This document shows, in pieces, positions 34,643-47,934 of a stretch of DNA of 64,000 nucleotides. Numbering within the stretch: position 1 is the stretch's first letter; the number at the start of each line of letters is the position of its first letter. The stretch comes from Amoeboaphelidium protococcarum (Eukaryota; Aphelidiomycota; Aphelidea). Both the position numbers and the translations under genes were made by a program. Under the pieces are notes generated by a model, which saw only the letters and a program-made list of their open reading frames with translations, searched no databases and was not told the origin of the DNA. The DNA lies in NCBI GenBank assembly GCA_023515745.1, contig JALECJ010000001.1, positions 372,001-436,000 of the forward strand, in the 5' to 3' direction.

Positions 34643-35010
34643 CAGATTCAAAGTGAAAAATGTGGCACCTTCCGTCTAGCTAATGGCATGAGCATCTACA
34701 CGCTTAAAATCAATATAAAATATATGCCCACCGATTGTATGAGTATACACATACCAGAAACCGATTTCTTTCTAGAATTAATCCTTTTCAATGTCATGGA
34801 TTTTATAAATTCCATCCTGATCGCGACTAGTTTAGTGGATGGAAAGGCTCAGTGGTCGTTGTTGTTACAATAAAAGGCGTTAAGATTTCACGCGCCTTTA
34901 TTAAGGAGAGGAATGACGGTGTGTTAAAGCTTTACCGCGAGAACCATCTTTTCTATTTAGCGATTTATCACGGCGAATAAAATATTAGTCGTACTTTTAT
35001 AGCTATTGAT
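34643..35010. other. Divergent intergenic region
   Basis: This lies between the TBC and CMC1-like genes. Its minus-strand frame is open all the way, continuing the TBC frame, but has no ATG and no family resemblance. An upstream TBC exon cannot be excluded. Otherwise nothing is seen. Confidence 0.3.
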
Positions 35011-35280
35011 ATGACGGCCAAGATTGTTGGACTGACAAAGACTTAGGAAGAAGCGTTGACCAAGTAACTAAAGAGGAACGCGTTGAAATAATGTGATGAA
35101 CTGGTGAAGGATTATCAAAAGTGCTGCTAAAGTCATAATCTATTGGTTGCTTTGTGGAAATGCAAGACTAAAGTTAACGCGCTTAATGATTGTGTAAAGT
35201 AATACACCACTTAGAAGGATATTGATCGATTGCGTAAGCAGTTTCTTGATGATATTAATGCGAATAAGGTGGAGCGATGA
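35011..35280 (+). CDS. Twin CX9C mitochondrial intermembrane-space protein, CMC1-like
   Basis: 89 aa. Two CX9C motifs are visible: CDELVKDYQKC and CKTKVNALNDC, separated by an alpha-helical hairpin as in CHCH proteins. Such proteins are oxidatively folded by Mia40 in the intermembrane space; Cmc1 and Cmc2 help assemble cytochrome c oxidase. The layout (short N-terminus, then CX9C near residue 31) is most like the Cmc1 family. It ends 56 bp from the convergent FANCD2 gene. Confidence 0.75.
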
Positions 35281-35336
35281 ATGTTTTATACAATAGGTTT
35301 ATGAGCATAAGTTGCATGACACTTTTTATATTATTT

Positions 35337-38300
35337 TCACCATTCTGCACTATTCTGTTCCTCAAGATCCACCAATATCTCGTCCATATTGAGATCATTC
35401 AAGCTGTCATCACCATCAACTATATTTACAACAGCAGAACTCCCTTCAGATTGCTCATCTTCTGCTATAGTGGACAATTTGTTGGAACTTTTATTGACGT
35501 CATCATCATTGTCGGAAGAATTGGTGATTAAAGTATTGGATAGACGCTTCTGCGGCAACAAATTCTCTGCATCTTCAACATCTTGATCCGACAGCTTCCG
35601 CTTCTTTGGCTACTTGGATGCGGTTTTCTTCTTCGTCTGCTGTTGGACTTATTATTGCACTGGCATTTGAGATGATAAAACTTCTCCTTTCAAGTCACGA
35701 TGCTTCAAATTTCCGATCCAGAATGCGCCTTGCACGTTGTGGTGGCTCAGCATAGCCTTGATCTTGTAAATGAATTGCTCCAGTGATTTGCGAGTCAATG
35801 GAACAGCATTTGTCATATTTACATCCTTGTATTCTTTAGAATAACCACATACACTCTACACAGCGCGTACTATTCAAATATGATGATTATAATTGTGATT
35901 AGTAAAATCAAACCTGTAACTATCTGGTCGCAATCTGACACTCTTTGATTATATCAACAACTTCGTGTCTGTGACGGCGAAATTTACTATCCAGAGCAGG
36001 CACACAGATACGGTTAAAAGCCTCAACAAATACTCTGCCAAATTTCAAAGTTGCCAGTAACACGGGTCTCTTGTCTGCCTGTTTAATGAAGCTAATCAGA
36101 GTTTGAAAGAGCTTGACATATAAAGCAATCTACTTCAGCAATATTTATTCATCCTCGACTTTAACATCAATCTGCTTTAATCTGCTGCACAATTAGTCAA
36201 ATAAAGATTTGTAATAGTATGGAAATGTCTCCTTGGTCAGCAATGGATATGCCAGTAGAGTCTCTGCATTTCCATCCATATGTGCCTTCAGCGCCTTCGA
36301 TATGTAATCTTGGAGGACATTGTCAGAATCAGAACAATACTTGAATTACATGCTCAATAGCCACATTATTTGATCATTAGATATCAGCCTTTTATTAGAA
36401 GGATTGATAAGAAGACTTTGTACCATGTCCAGAATACTGCCGCGATAATCAGCTTGCAGGCATTTGTGATCAACGACAAACTACTGAATACAGTTGAGAC
36501 ATTCAATGATCAGGATTTTCAATGCCAGAGGAGCTTTCTCATGACCGAACACAGTTTACAAAGAACCAATTACGGATGCATTTTGCGCGCCAGCATCGGG
36601 AGGAGTAAACCACTTTGTGACAATATTGATATATTTCTCGTAGCATTTCTCTTTCCACACTTTGCTGGATGCCAAATACTTCAGAGACTTGAATATTAAA
36701 ACTGCAATTTAAAGCTGATTCTCATCCAGGTCAGCATCTGCTTAGAACATGGATGATAATATAGAACCAAATGCTGGAACCACTGCCAGCAGCATCTACA
36801 TTATTGAATCCATATTCAAACTCAGAAGTTGGTCAAATTTCAATGCGCAAGGATCATTTTTGCGCTTTGCTACCATAATCGGCATGCTGTACGTATTGGA
36901 AAATCTGGCCTCAATCTTTCCCGCAATGTCCTCAACATACATAGCACATAGTTCAGCATCTTACAAACTAGAGACACAGTCTTTTAGTACAATCATAACA
37001 GCTTCAGCCTGCAATTCACATAAAAGAGGTTTCACTAACGCAAAATGATCTTAATTAGACAATTTGCTCTTAGACTGCAGACTTTTACTCTTCTTCTCAG
37101 TGCTCACGGACGCAGTTTCAGAAAAGGTGATATCATCAATACTTTCATCTTACGCAGCAGTTTCCAACAAAGCAGATTTCGCATCAATTTAGATGCTAGA
37201 GGCAGGGTCGTTAGATGACAGATGACGCAACTTGGACACAATAAATTCAATTTCATCCAGAGAGCACTGTTAGCAAAGATTCTTCAAATGACCCTCCAAA
37301 GTGACAAGTCCCTTCAAGCGCAGTTTACACGTCTCCATCATCTGAGCGTCATGCTTTTGGTCAATGAACAAGTTGACTGCCTTTCTAATATAATTTACTT
37401 GGTAAAATAGACACAGTGTTATCAGTCCAGAAGATTAAGAGCTCTACTTCCTCAGATCCTCCAGTTGGAGTTCATAATTGAAATTCACAAAGCCACAACC
37501 AAGTAAAACATCCACCGAATCTAGCTACTTCTAATTAAGGGCCTTCACACAGCTGATCATTAAGTCAAACAAAGGATTAAGTAGAGACAGTCTGTCATTC
37601 AAGGCATTGATTTACAGATCTGAACATTTTTAGATTGAGTCTTCGCTTATAAGTGATATGCAAACAGGACTATCTAACAACTTGCTGACAACCGAAACGG
37701 AAGACAGCTGTGGCAAAGACTCGGCCTCCAGCAGGAACTCAGTCTGAAAATCCCCAGCGATATTCTCTTCAATCCAACCTATAAATTCATCAGACAAACT
37801 GCCATCCATGACAAGTTGATTAAGAGTCTCATACAGAAGGATTAAACTGGCAATATTTTTACAGCATTATTTGTGAGCAAGCTACATAATTTCTTCAAAT
37901 TCTTGCAGACTTATTTTCTAACCTCCGACTTTAATGTACTGCAACACGCCAATGATTCCGGATTTCTAATATGAAATATCCTAATGACAAAGCTGCTTCC
38001 GCACTACAATCATCAACTCATCGGCCAAATTACCAGATTAACTTTTTCCATTTAAAGAAAGTTGAAATAGCAGTTGATAAGTTTTTTGAACATTTGCAGG
38101 ACCCATGATTTCCAGATAGTCCAAAAGAATTACCAAATGCTTAACATATCGACCAAAATCAAAGTTACTGCACTCGATAGAGAGATATAAAAGTAAATCA
38201 AGCGCAGCAGAAGTCAGGCTTTAATTATTTTAACCGACTAAAGCTACAGTCTGAGATATGGCTTCTGAGCGAATATAGACATCTGACTACTCTGCCAAAT

Positions 38301-39465
38301 TGAGATGCAAAGTTTTCAGCACACCAACTGCATCGTTAGAAGTACTAATCTTCTCATTTTATAGCAAAAACACGATCAACGCCAACACGTCCGAGCCAAA
38401 GACACTAAATATTCCTCTGCACTTTTTACACGCAGTATCAATAAGATTTCCGGTGAATATCCCATTTAAAATCAAATCTTGAATACACAAATGAACTTTC
38501 TACTTGGACTTTGATTTAGTACGCAAGCAACATAGTAACAGCACCAAATCTAAAAGTTGCAACCTATCCGCTTTACCAACACTACGAAGAAAAGCGTCCA
38601 TTGCTCCTTGGAGAGTACTGAAACACTAACACAACTAGTCAACAATCAAATACACAGTACTATCATCGGAAGAATCAGATTAAACGACTGCCGAGAAATC
38701 AAAATTATATCTCAAGTCACGGATAAATTCAGTAACATCCGATTTCGCGACACTAGCCTGCTAGTATAACCATTTAATGAGGAACGGCAGATCACTAGTC
38801 TGAGAGGAATTCAGCTTCTCCATAACCAGGATTCGCATCTTTGCATTTGTTTCGGCATTAGGACTTAGCTGTGATATGGCTTCAATACCAACTTTGAGCA
38901 TATCAGAATCATCATCAATCACCTACGTCAATTCTTCAACCAGAATTTTGTGTTCAGACTCTGGGAAAATATCTGGCAAAGCCTAAACAAAGCTAGACTT
39001 GTAATTGTCTGACAACGTATGCAGCAACTTTATAGACTCAATGACAATCTGACGTGGCTTTTACAAATTCAGCCATTTCAAATGCTGCAGCAGTTTCTGA
39101 AGCAAATCTCGCGAATCAGTTTCGCACGCGTCCTTCATAGCACTGAGCACTGCCTTCACCACTGGCATTTATAGAGAGTCGGTACGCAGCATTATAGTTA
39201 GTAAATCTTCTTTGAGCCATCTAGAAAAAACGTATATTGATAATAATAAAGAATATAACATAACTAAATCAAAATCTTACCTGTCACTGACTACCAACTT
39301 TAAGGGTAGAAGAGAAGCATGAAGATTTCGTTGTTCAGTCAACCATTACACCACTATTTCGCAATCAGCTTCACGTATACACTACTTTACTTCTTGAATC
39401 GAACGACTGCATTCAAAATGAGAATTATGCTGCACCAATCCACATTATTTCAGTAGCTGGTCCAT
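35337..39465 (-). CDS. FANCD2: Fanconi anaemia group D2 protein homologue
   Basis: About 1336 aa as complement(join(35337..35855,35914..39220,39281..39465)), introns 58 and 60 nt. FANCD2, mono-ubiquitinated with FANCI, clamps DNA during interstrand crosslink repair. The N-terminal helical repeats include LPDIFPESEHKILVEELTQ and SQTSDLPFLIKWLY, matching the FANCD2 block ending in LPVIVKFIL. The C-terminal block is diagnostic: ECQIATRQLQ, then VCGYSKE, VPLTRKSLEQFIYKIKAML and FWIGNLKHRDLKGE. A Ser/Asp/Glu-rich acidic tail with a basic patch (KQPKKRKLS) ends the protein. The 58-nt intron was placed so ATRQLQ joins SVCGYSK. The start used is the ATG at 39465; the frame is open further upstream without another ATG. 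Confidence 0.88.
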
Positions 39466-40015
39466 TTTATGACGCAACAATACTGCAGATGGGTGAGATG
39501 TTATCGCGACTATGCGTACAGCTTTGAGTTGAAACAGAAAAGAAATTGGACCGTGCGTTGTTTCAAACAAAACGCAATGCCAGAATTGCTTACGATAGAT
39601 CACACATCAACCGTAATAAAAACTTAAGTTCGTATAAGTTACACTCTATCAAAGATAGGCTTGAAGAAAAGCAAGTATGTCATTGTGTCTCCTAATTTCC
39701 CCTCATATTTGGCTCCATCAAGGTAAAATATCAGTCTTACAGTCGTTTTGAGTCTAAACACGGGATAAGATACTCTTCTTTATTGAATTTTAGATACTAT
39801 TTACTTTGAGATAACGGCATTAAAGCCAATGTAAATAATTGCAACAAAAACTTATGAGAGGTTGATCAAATCACTGAATGTTTGCTTGCCAACCAAGATT
39901 GTACGATGGGACCAACAAAGAGCTCGCAAATAAAAAATCTCTCTCTTGCTTGATCTGAAACACAATTTCTAAACTTTTAATCTATAGAGCATTGACTTTA
40001 GTATCTACAACGACA
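39466..40015. promoter_or_regulatory. Shared divergent promoter region, FANCD2 and talin
   Basis: 550 bp between two divergent starts. The half nearer FANCD2 is an open minus-strand frame in phase with its first exon but lacking a start, so an extra 5' exon is possible. I see no clear regulatory box. Confidence 0.35.
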
Positions 40016-43000
40016 ATGTCAACGATATCATTGAAGGTGCTGATTGCAGATCAAGGGACTACTAAAACTTTACAGGTATGTTTTATATATTCCACTACTT
40101 ACCGTACTGACTTTTTGTGATAATGTGTAGTTTGATGGTCGAATGACAATCTCTGAGGTTTGTAAAGATATCAAAGAAAGACTTGGAGATAAGACTTCAG
40201 GTGCTACTGATCATGGTATATATTACCCATTCTTAACAAAGTGGCTAGCTTCTAATAGAACACTGGATTTCTATGATCTCAAGTCTGGTGACAGTGTTGA
40301 GTATAAGAAGAAGCACAGACCGCTGCGTGTTAAACTAATGGATGAAACAATGAAGACTGTTCTGGTGGATGATTCGCAGACTGTGCAGGAAATGACAGAG
40401 GCCATCTGTAAGCGTATTGGAATTGCTAATTTTGACGAATATTCCCTCCAGTTGGACAATGCTGATGGTGTATAGACTTCAAGTGGCTCTGAGAAGACTT
40501 TGAAGAAGTCTACGCGCGCAGGAGATGATAAGGAGAAAATGGCTAGTGGTGATCGTTGGCTTAGTCCGGAGAAGAGTTTGCCTGAGCAAGGTGTCGCTGA
40601 GGCTGATATTCTATTGTTGAAAAAGAAGTTTTTCTTCAGTGATTAGAACATTGATCGCAATGATCCGATTTAGTTGAATCTGTTATTTGTTCAATCTAGA
40701 GATATGATTGTCAGTGGCCAGCATCCATGTAATATGGAAGAGGCATCTCAATTGGCTGCATTGTAGTGTCAAGTTTAGTATGGAAATCATGAGCCGGATA
40801 AGCATAAGCCGGGTTTTATCAAGTTGAAAGAGTTTGTTCCTCCAGAGTACTAGAAGGATAAGAAGGATTTGGAGAAGAAGATTTATTAGGAGCATCGAAA
40901 GTTGCAAGGCTTAAATGAGCTGAATGCCAAGTTTCGTTATGTCTAATTGTGTCGTAGTTTGAAGACTTATGGTGTCACCTTCTTCTTGGTCAAAGAGAAG
41001 GTTCCCGGTAAGAGCAAGATTGTTCCTCGTCTGCTTGGAGTTACTAGAGATAGTATCATGAGAATGGATGCCGAGACTAAAGAAATTGTTAAAATTTGGC
41101 CGCTTACTACTCTGCGTAGATGGGCTGCTGCGTAGAACAGCTTCACTTTGGATTTTGGTGATTATGCCGACTCGTATTACTCTGTGTAGACTAGTGAAGG
41201 TGAGAAAATCAGTCAATTGATTGCAGGTTATATTGATATCATTTTGAAAAAGCGTAAAGATGCAGAGAGAAATACTGCGGATGAGGATGAATAGGTTGCT
41301 ATTGCGGAAGATAATATTAAGGCTATCAAGGGAACTGCGGTGAATATTGTTGGTAAGAAGGCAGGTAGAGCCGTGGAAGTTGATGTTGCGTCCGCAGGAA
41401 TATCCGGCGAGGAAGGCAATCGTGTTGGAATGAAGCAAGGTGTGACAAAGCGTATGGTTGCTTAATCTGCTGCTTATGGTAGTGTCGAGTATTCAAACGC
41501 TATCGCTCAGCAATCATTGATGTAGAGCATAAACAATGGTTTTGCTGCAGTGAGCTCCGCTAATTAGGATTTGAGCATGGCTACTTAGCTACCTCCCATT
41601 GGAAATGATTAGGCCTCTCAGCAGTGGAAAATGCAAACTATGGAAGTTAACAGATAGACAGTAGCTACTTAAGTTGGCTCTCATCTGGCAGCTGCTGCCG
41701 CGATTGTGAATGTTACTGCGATTGATTTGGAGCAGGTGGATTTTGGTGCTGTAGGTGCTAATGTTTCGACTCTGAGTCAAAATCTGAATCAAATGAGTGC
41801 CAGTATTAAGATGTTAGCTGCGCTGAGCGATGGTGTTCAGGGCGACAAATTGTTGGAGTGTGCTCGCAATCTTGCTGCTGCTACCGGTAAGTTGTTGGGT
41901 TCTGTTCAGCCAATGCTTGGCGGTGATGGAGATCCGAGTGTCCGCGCCGAGGTGTTGCGTCAAGGTTAGGAAATCTCTAAATAGGCTTTTAATCTTTTGA
42001 GTAAAATTGGTGAAGCAGAAGTTTCGCAGTTTGTCCAACAATAGCTGGTTGATGCCGCTAAAGAAGTTGCGAAGGCGACGATTGCATTGGTCAGTCAAGG
42101 CAGTAAGCCTATTGCCTAGGAGGCTCTGAATGATCCTCAATTTTAACAATTGCAACCTGAAATTGTGTAATTTTCTAAACAGGCCGGCATTGCTGCAGAG
42201 TCTTTGGTCACTTGCACAATGGTCGTGGCACCGTCTATCTAGTTTCCATAGTGTCAAGATTAGTTGTGGGAAGGCACTTTGATTGTTAAAGATGCTGTCA
42301 ATGATTTGCATTCTGTGGTAGAACCTTTCAAAGCCAAGATTGGATATAATTCTAGAGCTAATGTTGAACTTATGAAGCATTCCTAGAAGGTGAATGAAGC
42401 TATTGCCAATTTGATTGAGAAGGCTAAGAATTTCAAGTTATTGGAAGGAGCCGAAGGGACTGATCCCGAATTTGATGCTATTTTTGATAAGGCTACAGGG
42501 GCTATTAACTAGCTATCAGCAACTAATGGAAACTCCGGAAATATCATTGATGCCGCAAAGAATTTAACTTTGGCCACTACTGGTTTAGTTAATTTGCTTA
42601 AGGCTCGAGGCCAAGATCCAGCTTTTGCGGACGATAAGGACAGTATGATTTAGGCTGCTAAGCGTCTAGCAGAGGCAACAACTAGAATGATTTAAGCCGC
42701 CAAAGATGCGGCTAAGAATCCGAATGATCAGGAGAAATAGAGATTGTTAAAGCTGGCTGTTGCTGATGTCGAAAAAGCTCTCCTTGCTGCATCTGGCGAT
42801 AACGCCAAGAAGAAAGCTTTGGGAACCCTTGCCGAGGCCTCCAAGCGGTTTGCTGGTTCGGTCACTTAGCTCATCGGTGCTGCTAAAAAAGCTGGACCTT
42901 CTAACAGAAATCAAGCGTCGCAGATTCAGTTGAATACTGTCGGTAAGCAGACTGCAGACAATGTGTCTGATCTGATTTATGCTACCAAAGCTCATCTTAA

Positions 43001-46000
43001 AGCTGTGGATGATACTGGTTTGCAGAGTAAATTGATTCAATCCGCCAAAGGTGTGGTGGGAATTGCCTCTAATTTTGTTGTGGCTGCTAAGTCTGTCGCA
43101 TCTACGACGGGTGACATATCTGCATAGCAGTCTCTATCTGGAGCCATTAAATAGCATGAGACTGATTTGGAGAATCTGACTAACGCTATTGCTCTTGCTG
43201 AAGCTGCAATCAGTGGATCAGAATATGTGACTGGTATGAAAGCTATTAAAGCTGCACTGGAAGACATCATGAATGGATAGGAAAAACTTGCCAAAGGTCA
43301 GCTGCGCGCACCGCTTGGTCAGTCTTAGGAGACGGCGGCAACCGGAATATTGGATGCATTGAAGATCATTAATCCTGGTCTGTTGACTTTAGTTAATTCT
43401 GCCAATTAGAACAATGAGTCTGCGTGTGGCTCTGCTGTTCTTGATACTACTAGCGCGTTCTAGAGTTGGGCATCTTACATCAAGACTCTGGCAGCATTGT
43501 CCATTGGTGATCCCGATGTACAGAGAGGTTTATTTGAAGCAGCTGCTGAGTTAGCTGGGGACTTGGAAAAAATGCTCAAGAATGCAAAGTTGATTTTCGA
43601 TAAGAATATCAATAAATCCCCATAAGAGATTGCTGAGTGTAATCGAGCTATTGCTGAGGGTTATCAGCATGCTACAGAGATTATTGCCACCGTGAACAGT
43701 GCTCTTCCTGGATAGAGAGACATCGATCATGCACTGAATTTAATTGCTGCTTCTGTTGACTTGTTTGCCAATGGTCCTCCTGTTAAGGAGGCTGGAGAGA
43801 CTTTTCAAAGTGCGCAGAATAAACTCAATTCTGCTGCTGCAGCTCTGGCTCTTGCATGTAACTCTCTTGTGAATGCTAGCCGTAATGGAAATGTTGCTGA
43901 TTTGAAGGGCAGTGCTAACTAATTCGAGGATGCTTTCAACAGAGTTGTTCTTGCAAGTAAAGCTTTGATTGCCACCACCAATGATCCTTAAGCACAGGCT
44001 AATGTTCAAAGTCTTTTTAATGAACTGGCGAATACTAGTTACAGCACTCTCTAGGCATCTAAGCATTCTCAAATGGATAGCAACTAGCGTGGTCAGTTAG
44101 CAGAAGCTGCCAAGTTGATGGCTGACTCTATAAGCAAGCTGCTAGATACTTGTACTGCCACTGCTCCTGGCATTCAAGAGTGTAATTAGGCTGACAAGTT
44201 ACTGTTATAGGCTTTGGGACGTCTTGATTACTTGAGTGATCCATCTGTTGTTCAGCGCAGTGAGAATTATTACCAGTGTGTCAACTCTGTTGCAGACACT
44301 TATAAGGTGGTTGGTGCACAAGTATCAACTGCAAGCGCTGCCTTACGGTCGGGAGATGCTGTCAAGCTTGGTTAGGCTTTGCTCACTATTGCATAAGCTG
44401 TTGATAGTATGGCGTCAAAATAAGTACGGGCAGCCTACTTGGTAGCCACTGCCGACCCGTCTAGTGTTCCTGGAAAGCCCGGTGCTTTTGATGCTAGTCA
44501 GTTCACTTCCAATGCTACCGAGATCAAGAATGCCTTGTCCCTGTTGATTAATCCTAATAGCAAGCAGTAAGATATTCTCGCAGCTGCCAGTGCAATTGCC
44601 AAGTGTACCGCTGCTCTATGTGCTAACTGTAAGAACATTCAGAGTAACTCGGCAGTTGCACCTGCCGCTAAAGCTTAGTTTATCCAATACTCAAAGAACA
44701 TTGCTACCTAGACTGCTGCACTTGTTTAGAATATCAAATTGCTTGCATCATCTCAGTCTGATGCCAATAGGGCCAAGTGCGAAGCCTCGGCTGTTCCGCT
44801 TGTTGACTCTGTGGATGGTTTAGTGAATTATGCAGTGTCTCCAGAGTTTTCTCCAACACCAGCATAAATCTCTCCAGTAGCTTTGTAGAAAGTATAGCCA
44901 ATGTTGGAGGCTGGCAAAAGCACTGTGTCTGTCACTTAAGATGCTGTGGCGAATGCTAAATAGATTATCACCTCCTCTAATTTGGACATGTCAACCACGC
45001 AGATGTTCAATTCTTAAATTAAGGGCATAAACGAAAGCTTTCGTCAAGTGCTTACCGGTATTAAGTCTTCAGCTCCTGGTCAGAACGAGTGTGCCGAGGC
45101 GATTGAGTAAATATCTGCTTGTATTAGTGACATTGATAGCACTCTACTGCAAGTTGATGTCGGCAGTTTGTCTATGCAGGATAATAGCAACAGTTCTGCT
45201 CAAGGAGACTCTAGCGTTAAAGATTCTCTGGTTGACAATATCAAGGCTCTGGCTTCTCTTGTTGGAATGATTGCCATTGCTGCGAAAGGCTAGAACATTG
45301 GAGAAAATGCAGAGAATTTGCCATCCATTTAGTTGGGCAGCATTGTCTAGTAGTTCTCTTCAACATTTAAACCAACGTCTGATACAGCCATTGTCCTTGC
45401 TCAGACTGTCATTGATAAGAACTACTAGCACAAGGTTTTGGATGGTGTAAAATCTGTCGGCGAGTCGTCTTTGTACTACTTAACGGCATGTAAAGAGGCT
45501 GGTGGAGATACTTCAGCTACGTAGGCTCATCAAAAGCTAGAGCAATCGAAAATCTAGTTGGATAAGGATATTGCCGCTGTCATTAGTGACCTTGAGGGAT
45601 CTGCTGAAGGTACTTAGGAAGTATCTGAGATTACATCTGCTATTTAGAACCAACTTAATTCTATTGCTGAAGTTGAGAATCGATATAATGCTAATCAATT
45701 GGCTGGTCAAGGCTGGACTTTCCCACTTGTAGTGTAGGAGATTGCAAAGCAGGGCAAATAGTTGGTAGATCTTACAGCGGACATTATAGGAAAGTCGGTA
45801 AAGCCTAATCCAGAGACTGTTATTGGCTTGACTGGATAGTTGTAGTAGTCGTTTGATGGAATATTGATGGGTGTGAGTATGGCATCTTCGTTGAACCAGG
45901 ACTCCAAGGTGAAGGGTAATATCATGGATGCTGCTCGTATGCTCGGCAATGGAACTGTAAAGTTGGCCGAGTCATTGAAAGTGGCTTTAATCGCCTCCAA

Positions 46001-47849
46001 GAGCAGCGCCAATGGAACCGTTGACAACATGACTCGTCAGAAGATTGCTAATGCTGCGAAGGAACTTTCTTCTGCTGTGGCAAAGTTAATTTTGGCGTCT
46101 AAAGAAGGGTCTCGTGGCCTCATGGCTTGCGAACAAGTATTGCAGCAAATTTCGGATCTGATTACAGATCTTGAGTCTTCCATCATTTTTGCCGAAGCTG
46201 GTCAATTAGATCCAACTAACAAGCAAGAAGTTTACGCCATGTACAAAGATGATTTGGAAAAGTATGCTCGAGATTTGGTGGAAATCAGCAAGTCGTTTGT
46301 TGTCGCTACGGCTAGTGCTAATCAAGATGATCTCGCCAACTCTGCTCAGAGTAGTTATTCCAATCTTCATTCCTTGGTTGCTACTACGATTAAAGGTGCA
46401 TCTGCAATTACATCATCCGATCGCAATATGTAGGAGCAGTTGCTTTCTTCTGCAAAGGCTGTCGCTGATAGATTGAGCCAATTGATCAATTCTGCTCTAG
46501 AGGCCTCTGCAAAGCCAATGTCTCTATCAGCAACTGGTACCGTGAGTGGTCAGGGTATGGAAATTATGAAAATGCGCGCTGATGCCAAGAATTTTGTAAC
46601 ATAGATTGGGGACTATATTAAGTTGGTGAAATTGGTTGGGGACGAATCATCTCGCGGACTGAGAACCATCGAGACTGCGATCAGGGAAGTGCAAGAGTGC
46701 ACTAAATCCGTGGAATCTGGAACTGCGGCTCATGGTACGTCTACTCCTGAAGAAGTTGTCGGTCTATCCAGAATATTTGCTTAAACTTCAGCTTATCTTG
46801 TATCTGCATCTGGAAAGGCTAATATCAACAATCAAGATGATTTGATCAACAGTGTCCTGAATTCCAAGAAGTGTCTGTTGGACTTGCTCAGATCTGGAGC
46901 TGCGGCTATCGATAAGGCTCCAGATGACAAGAAGGTGAGAATGATTGGAGCTTTGAAATTGGTCTCTAATGCCGCCGTTAATCTATTTAACAAGACTCGA
47001 ATTAATCTGGAATCTGCCTCTAATGAAAGCAAAAGCGCCATTTAGGTGGCAGCCAAAGATATTGCCATCTCTGTTAATGGCATTGTGGAAGCTGCAGGAG
47101 AGCTGATTCCTGGTGGATATGTCGATCCAAATGATCCTAATGTCATTGCTGAGAGAGAACTTCTAGCTGCTGCAAGCTCTATTGAAAATGCAGCCAAGAA
47201 ACTGGCAGCACTCAAGCCTGCAGAGAGAAAGAATGTCGATGAGAATTTGCCTTTTGAAGAGTAAATTCTGGAAGCTGCTAAAGCCATTGCCGCTGCCACT
47301 GGAGCTCTGGTTCGTAGTGCAACTAATGCGCAGAGAGAAATTGTAGCCAAAGGAAAGTCAAGCAATGTCTCTAAAGACAAGATGTATTCACAAGATGGAC
47401 AGTGGAGTGATGGTCTGGTCTCTGCTGCAAAGTCTGTCGCCGCAGCTACTGGAGATTTGTGCGAGACTGCCAATGCTGCTGTGAAGGGTCAGGTGCAAAG
47501 AGAGCGTGTGGTTGCGGCCAGTCGTGCTGTGTCTTCATCCACAGTGTAGTTGTTGACCTCGGCCTCGGTCAAGGCTGATCCTAATTCCCAGGCTCAGATG
47601 AGACTCAAGGCCGCCGGAAAGAGTGTGTAGAATGCCACAGAGCAGTTGGTTAAGGCTGCCGAGTCTTCAATGGCCTTTGATGATTCCCTGAATGTGGATC
47701 AAATGAAAGAGATGGGCGGTAATACCAGTGGTGCAATGCAGAGAGCCAAAGAGCTTGAAGCTCAGGCGAGAATTTTGCAGATGGAGAAGGAGCTGGAGAT
47801 GGCGAGAAATCGCTTTGCTGGTATGAGAAAGGCCAAGTATGGTAAGTGA
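40016..47849 (+). CDS. TLN: Talin, full length
   Basis: 2592 aa as join(40016..40075,40131..47849), intron 55 nt. Talin links membrane receptors to actin. The head has F0 (ISLKVLIADQGTTKTLQF), F1, F2 (KKFFFSDQNIDRNDPIQLN) and F3; F3 is strikingly conserved (RSLKTYGVTFFLVKEKVPGK, VPRLLGVTRDSIMRMD, WPLTTLRRWAA, SLDFG-like FTLDFGDY, ISQLIAGYIDIILKK). The rod is a long series of Ala/Ser/Leu-rich helical bundles. The end is an I/LWEQ (THATCH) actin-binding module (about 2310-2540) and a dimerisation helix (ILQMEKELEMARNRF). Length is close to animal talin (about 2540). TAR Gln codons occur throughout and tandem TGA TGA ends the frame. True Fungi generally lack talin. Confidence 0.97.
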
Positions 47850-47934
47850 TGATAATATCTGATGATGATGTAATGATGGTGGTATAAATATAAAGGGATT
47901 ATATATACGGCGACATTACTTGCAATCTGTATAT

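Noticed and set aside
34643-35000. N-terminal extension of the TBC protein
   Set aside because: The frame is open but has no ATG and no domain; with one stop codon such openness is common by chance. Kept as a possibility only.
39466-39615. Upstream extension of FANCD2 exon 1
   Set aside because: Open frame without ATG, bounded by an in-frame TGA near 39612; not supported without RNA data.
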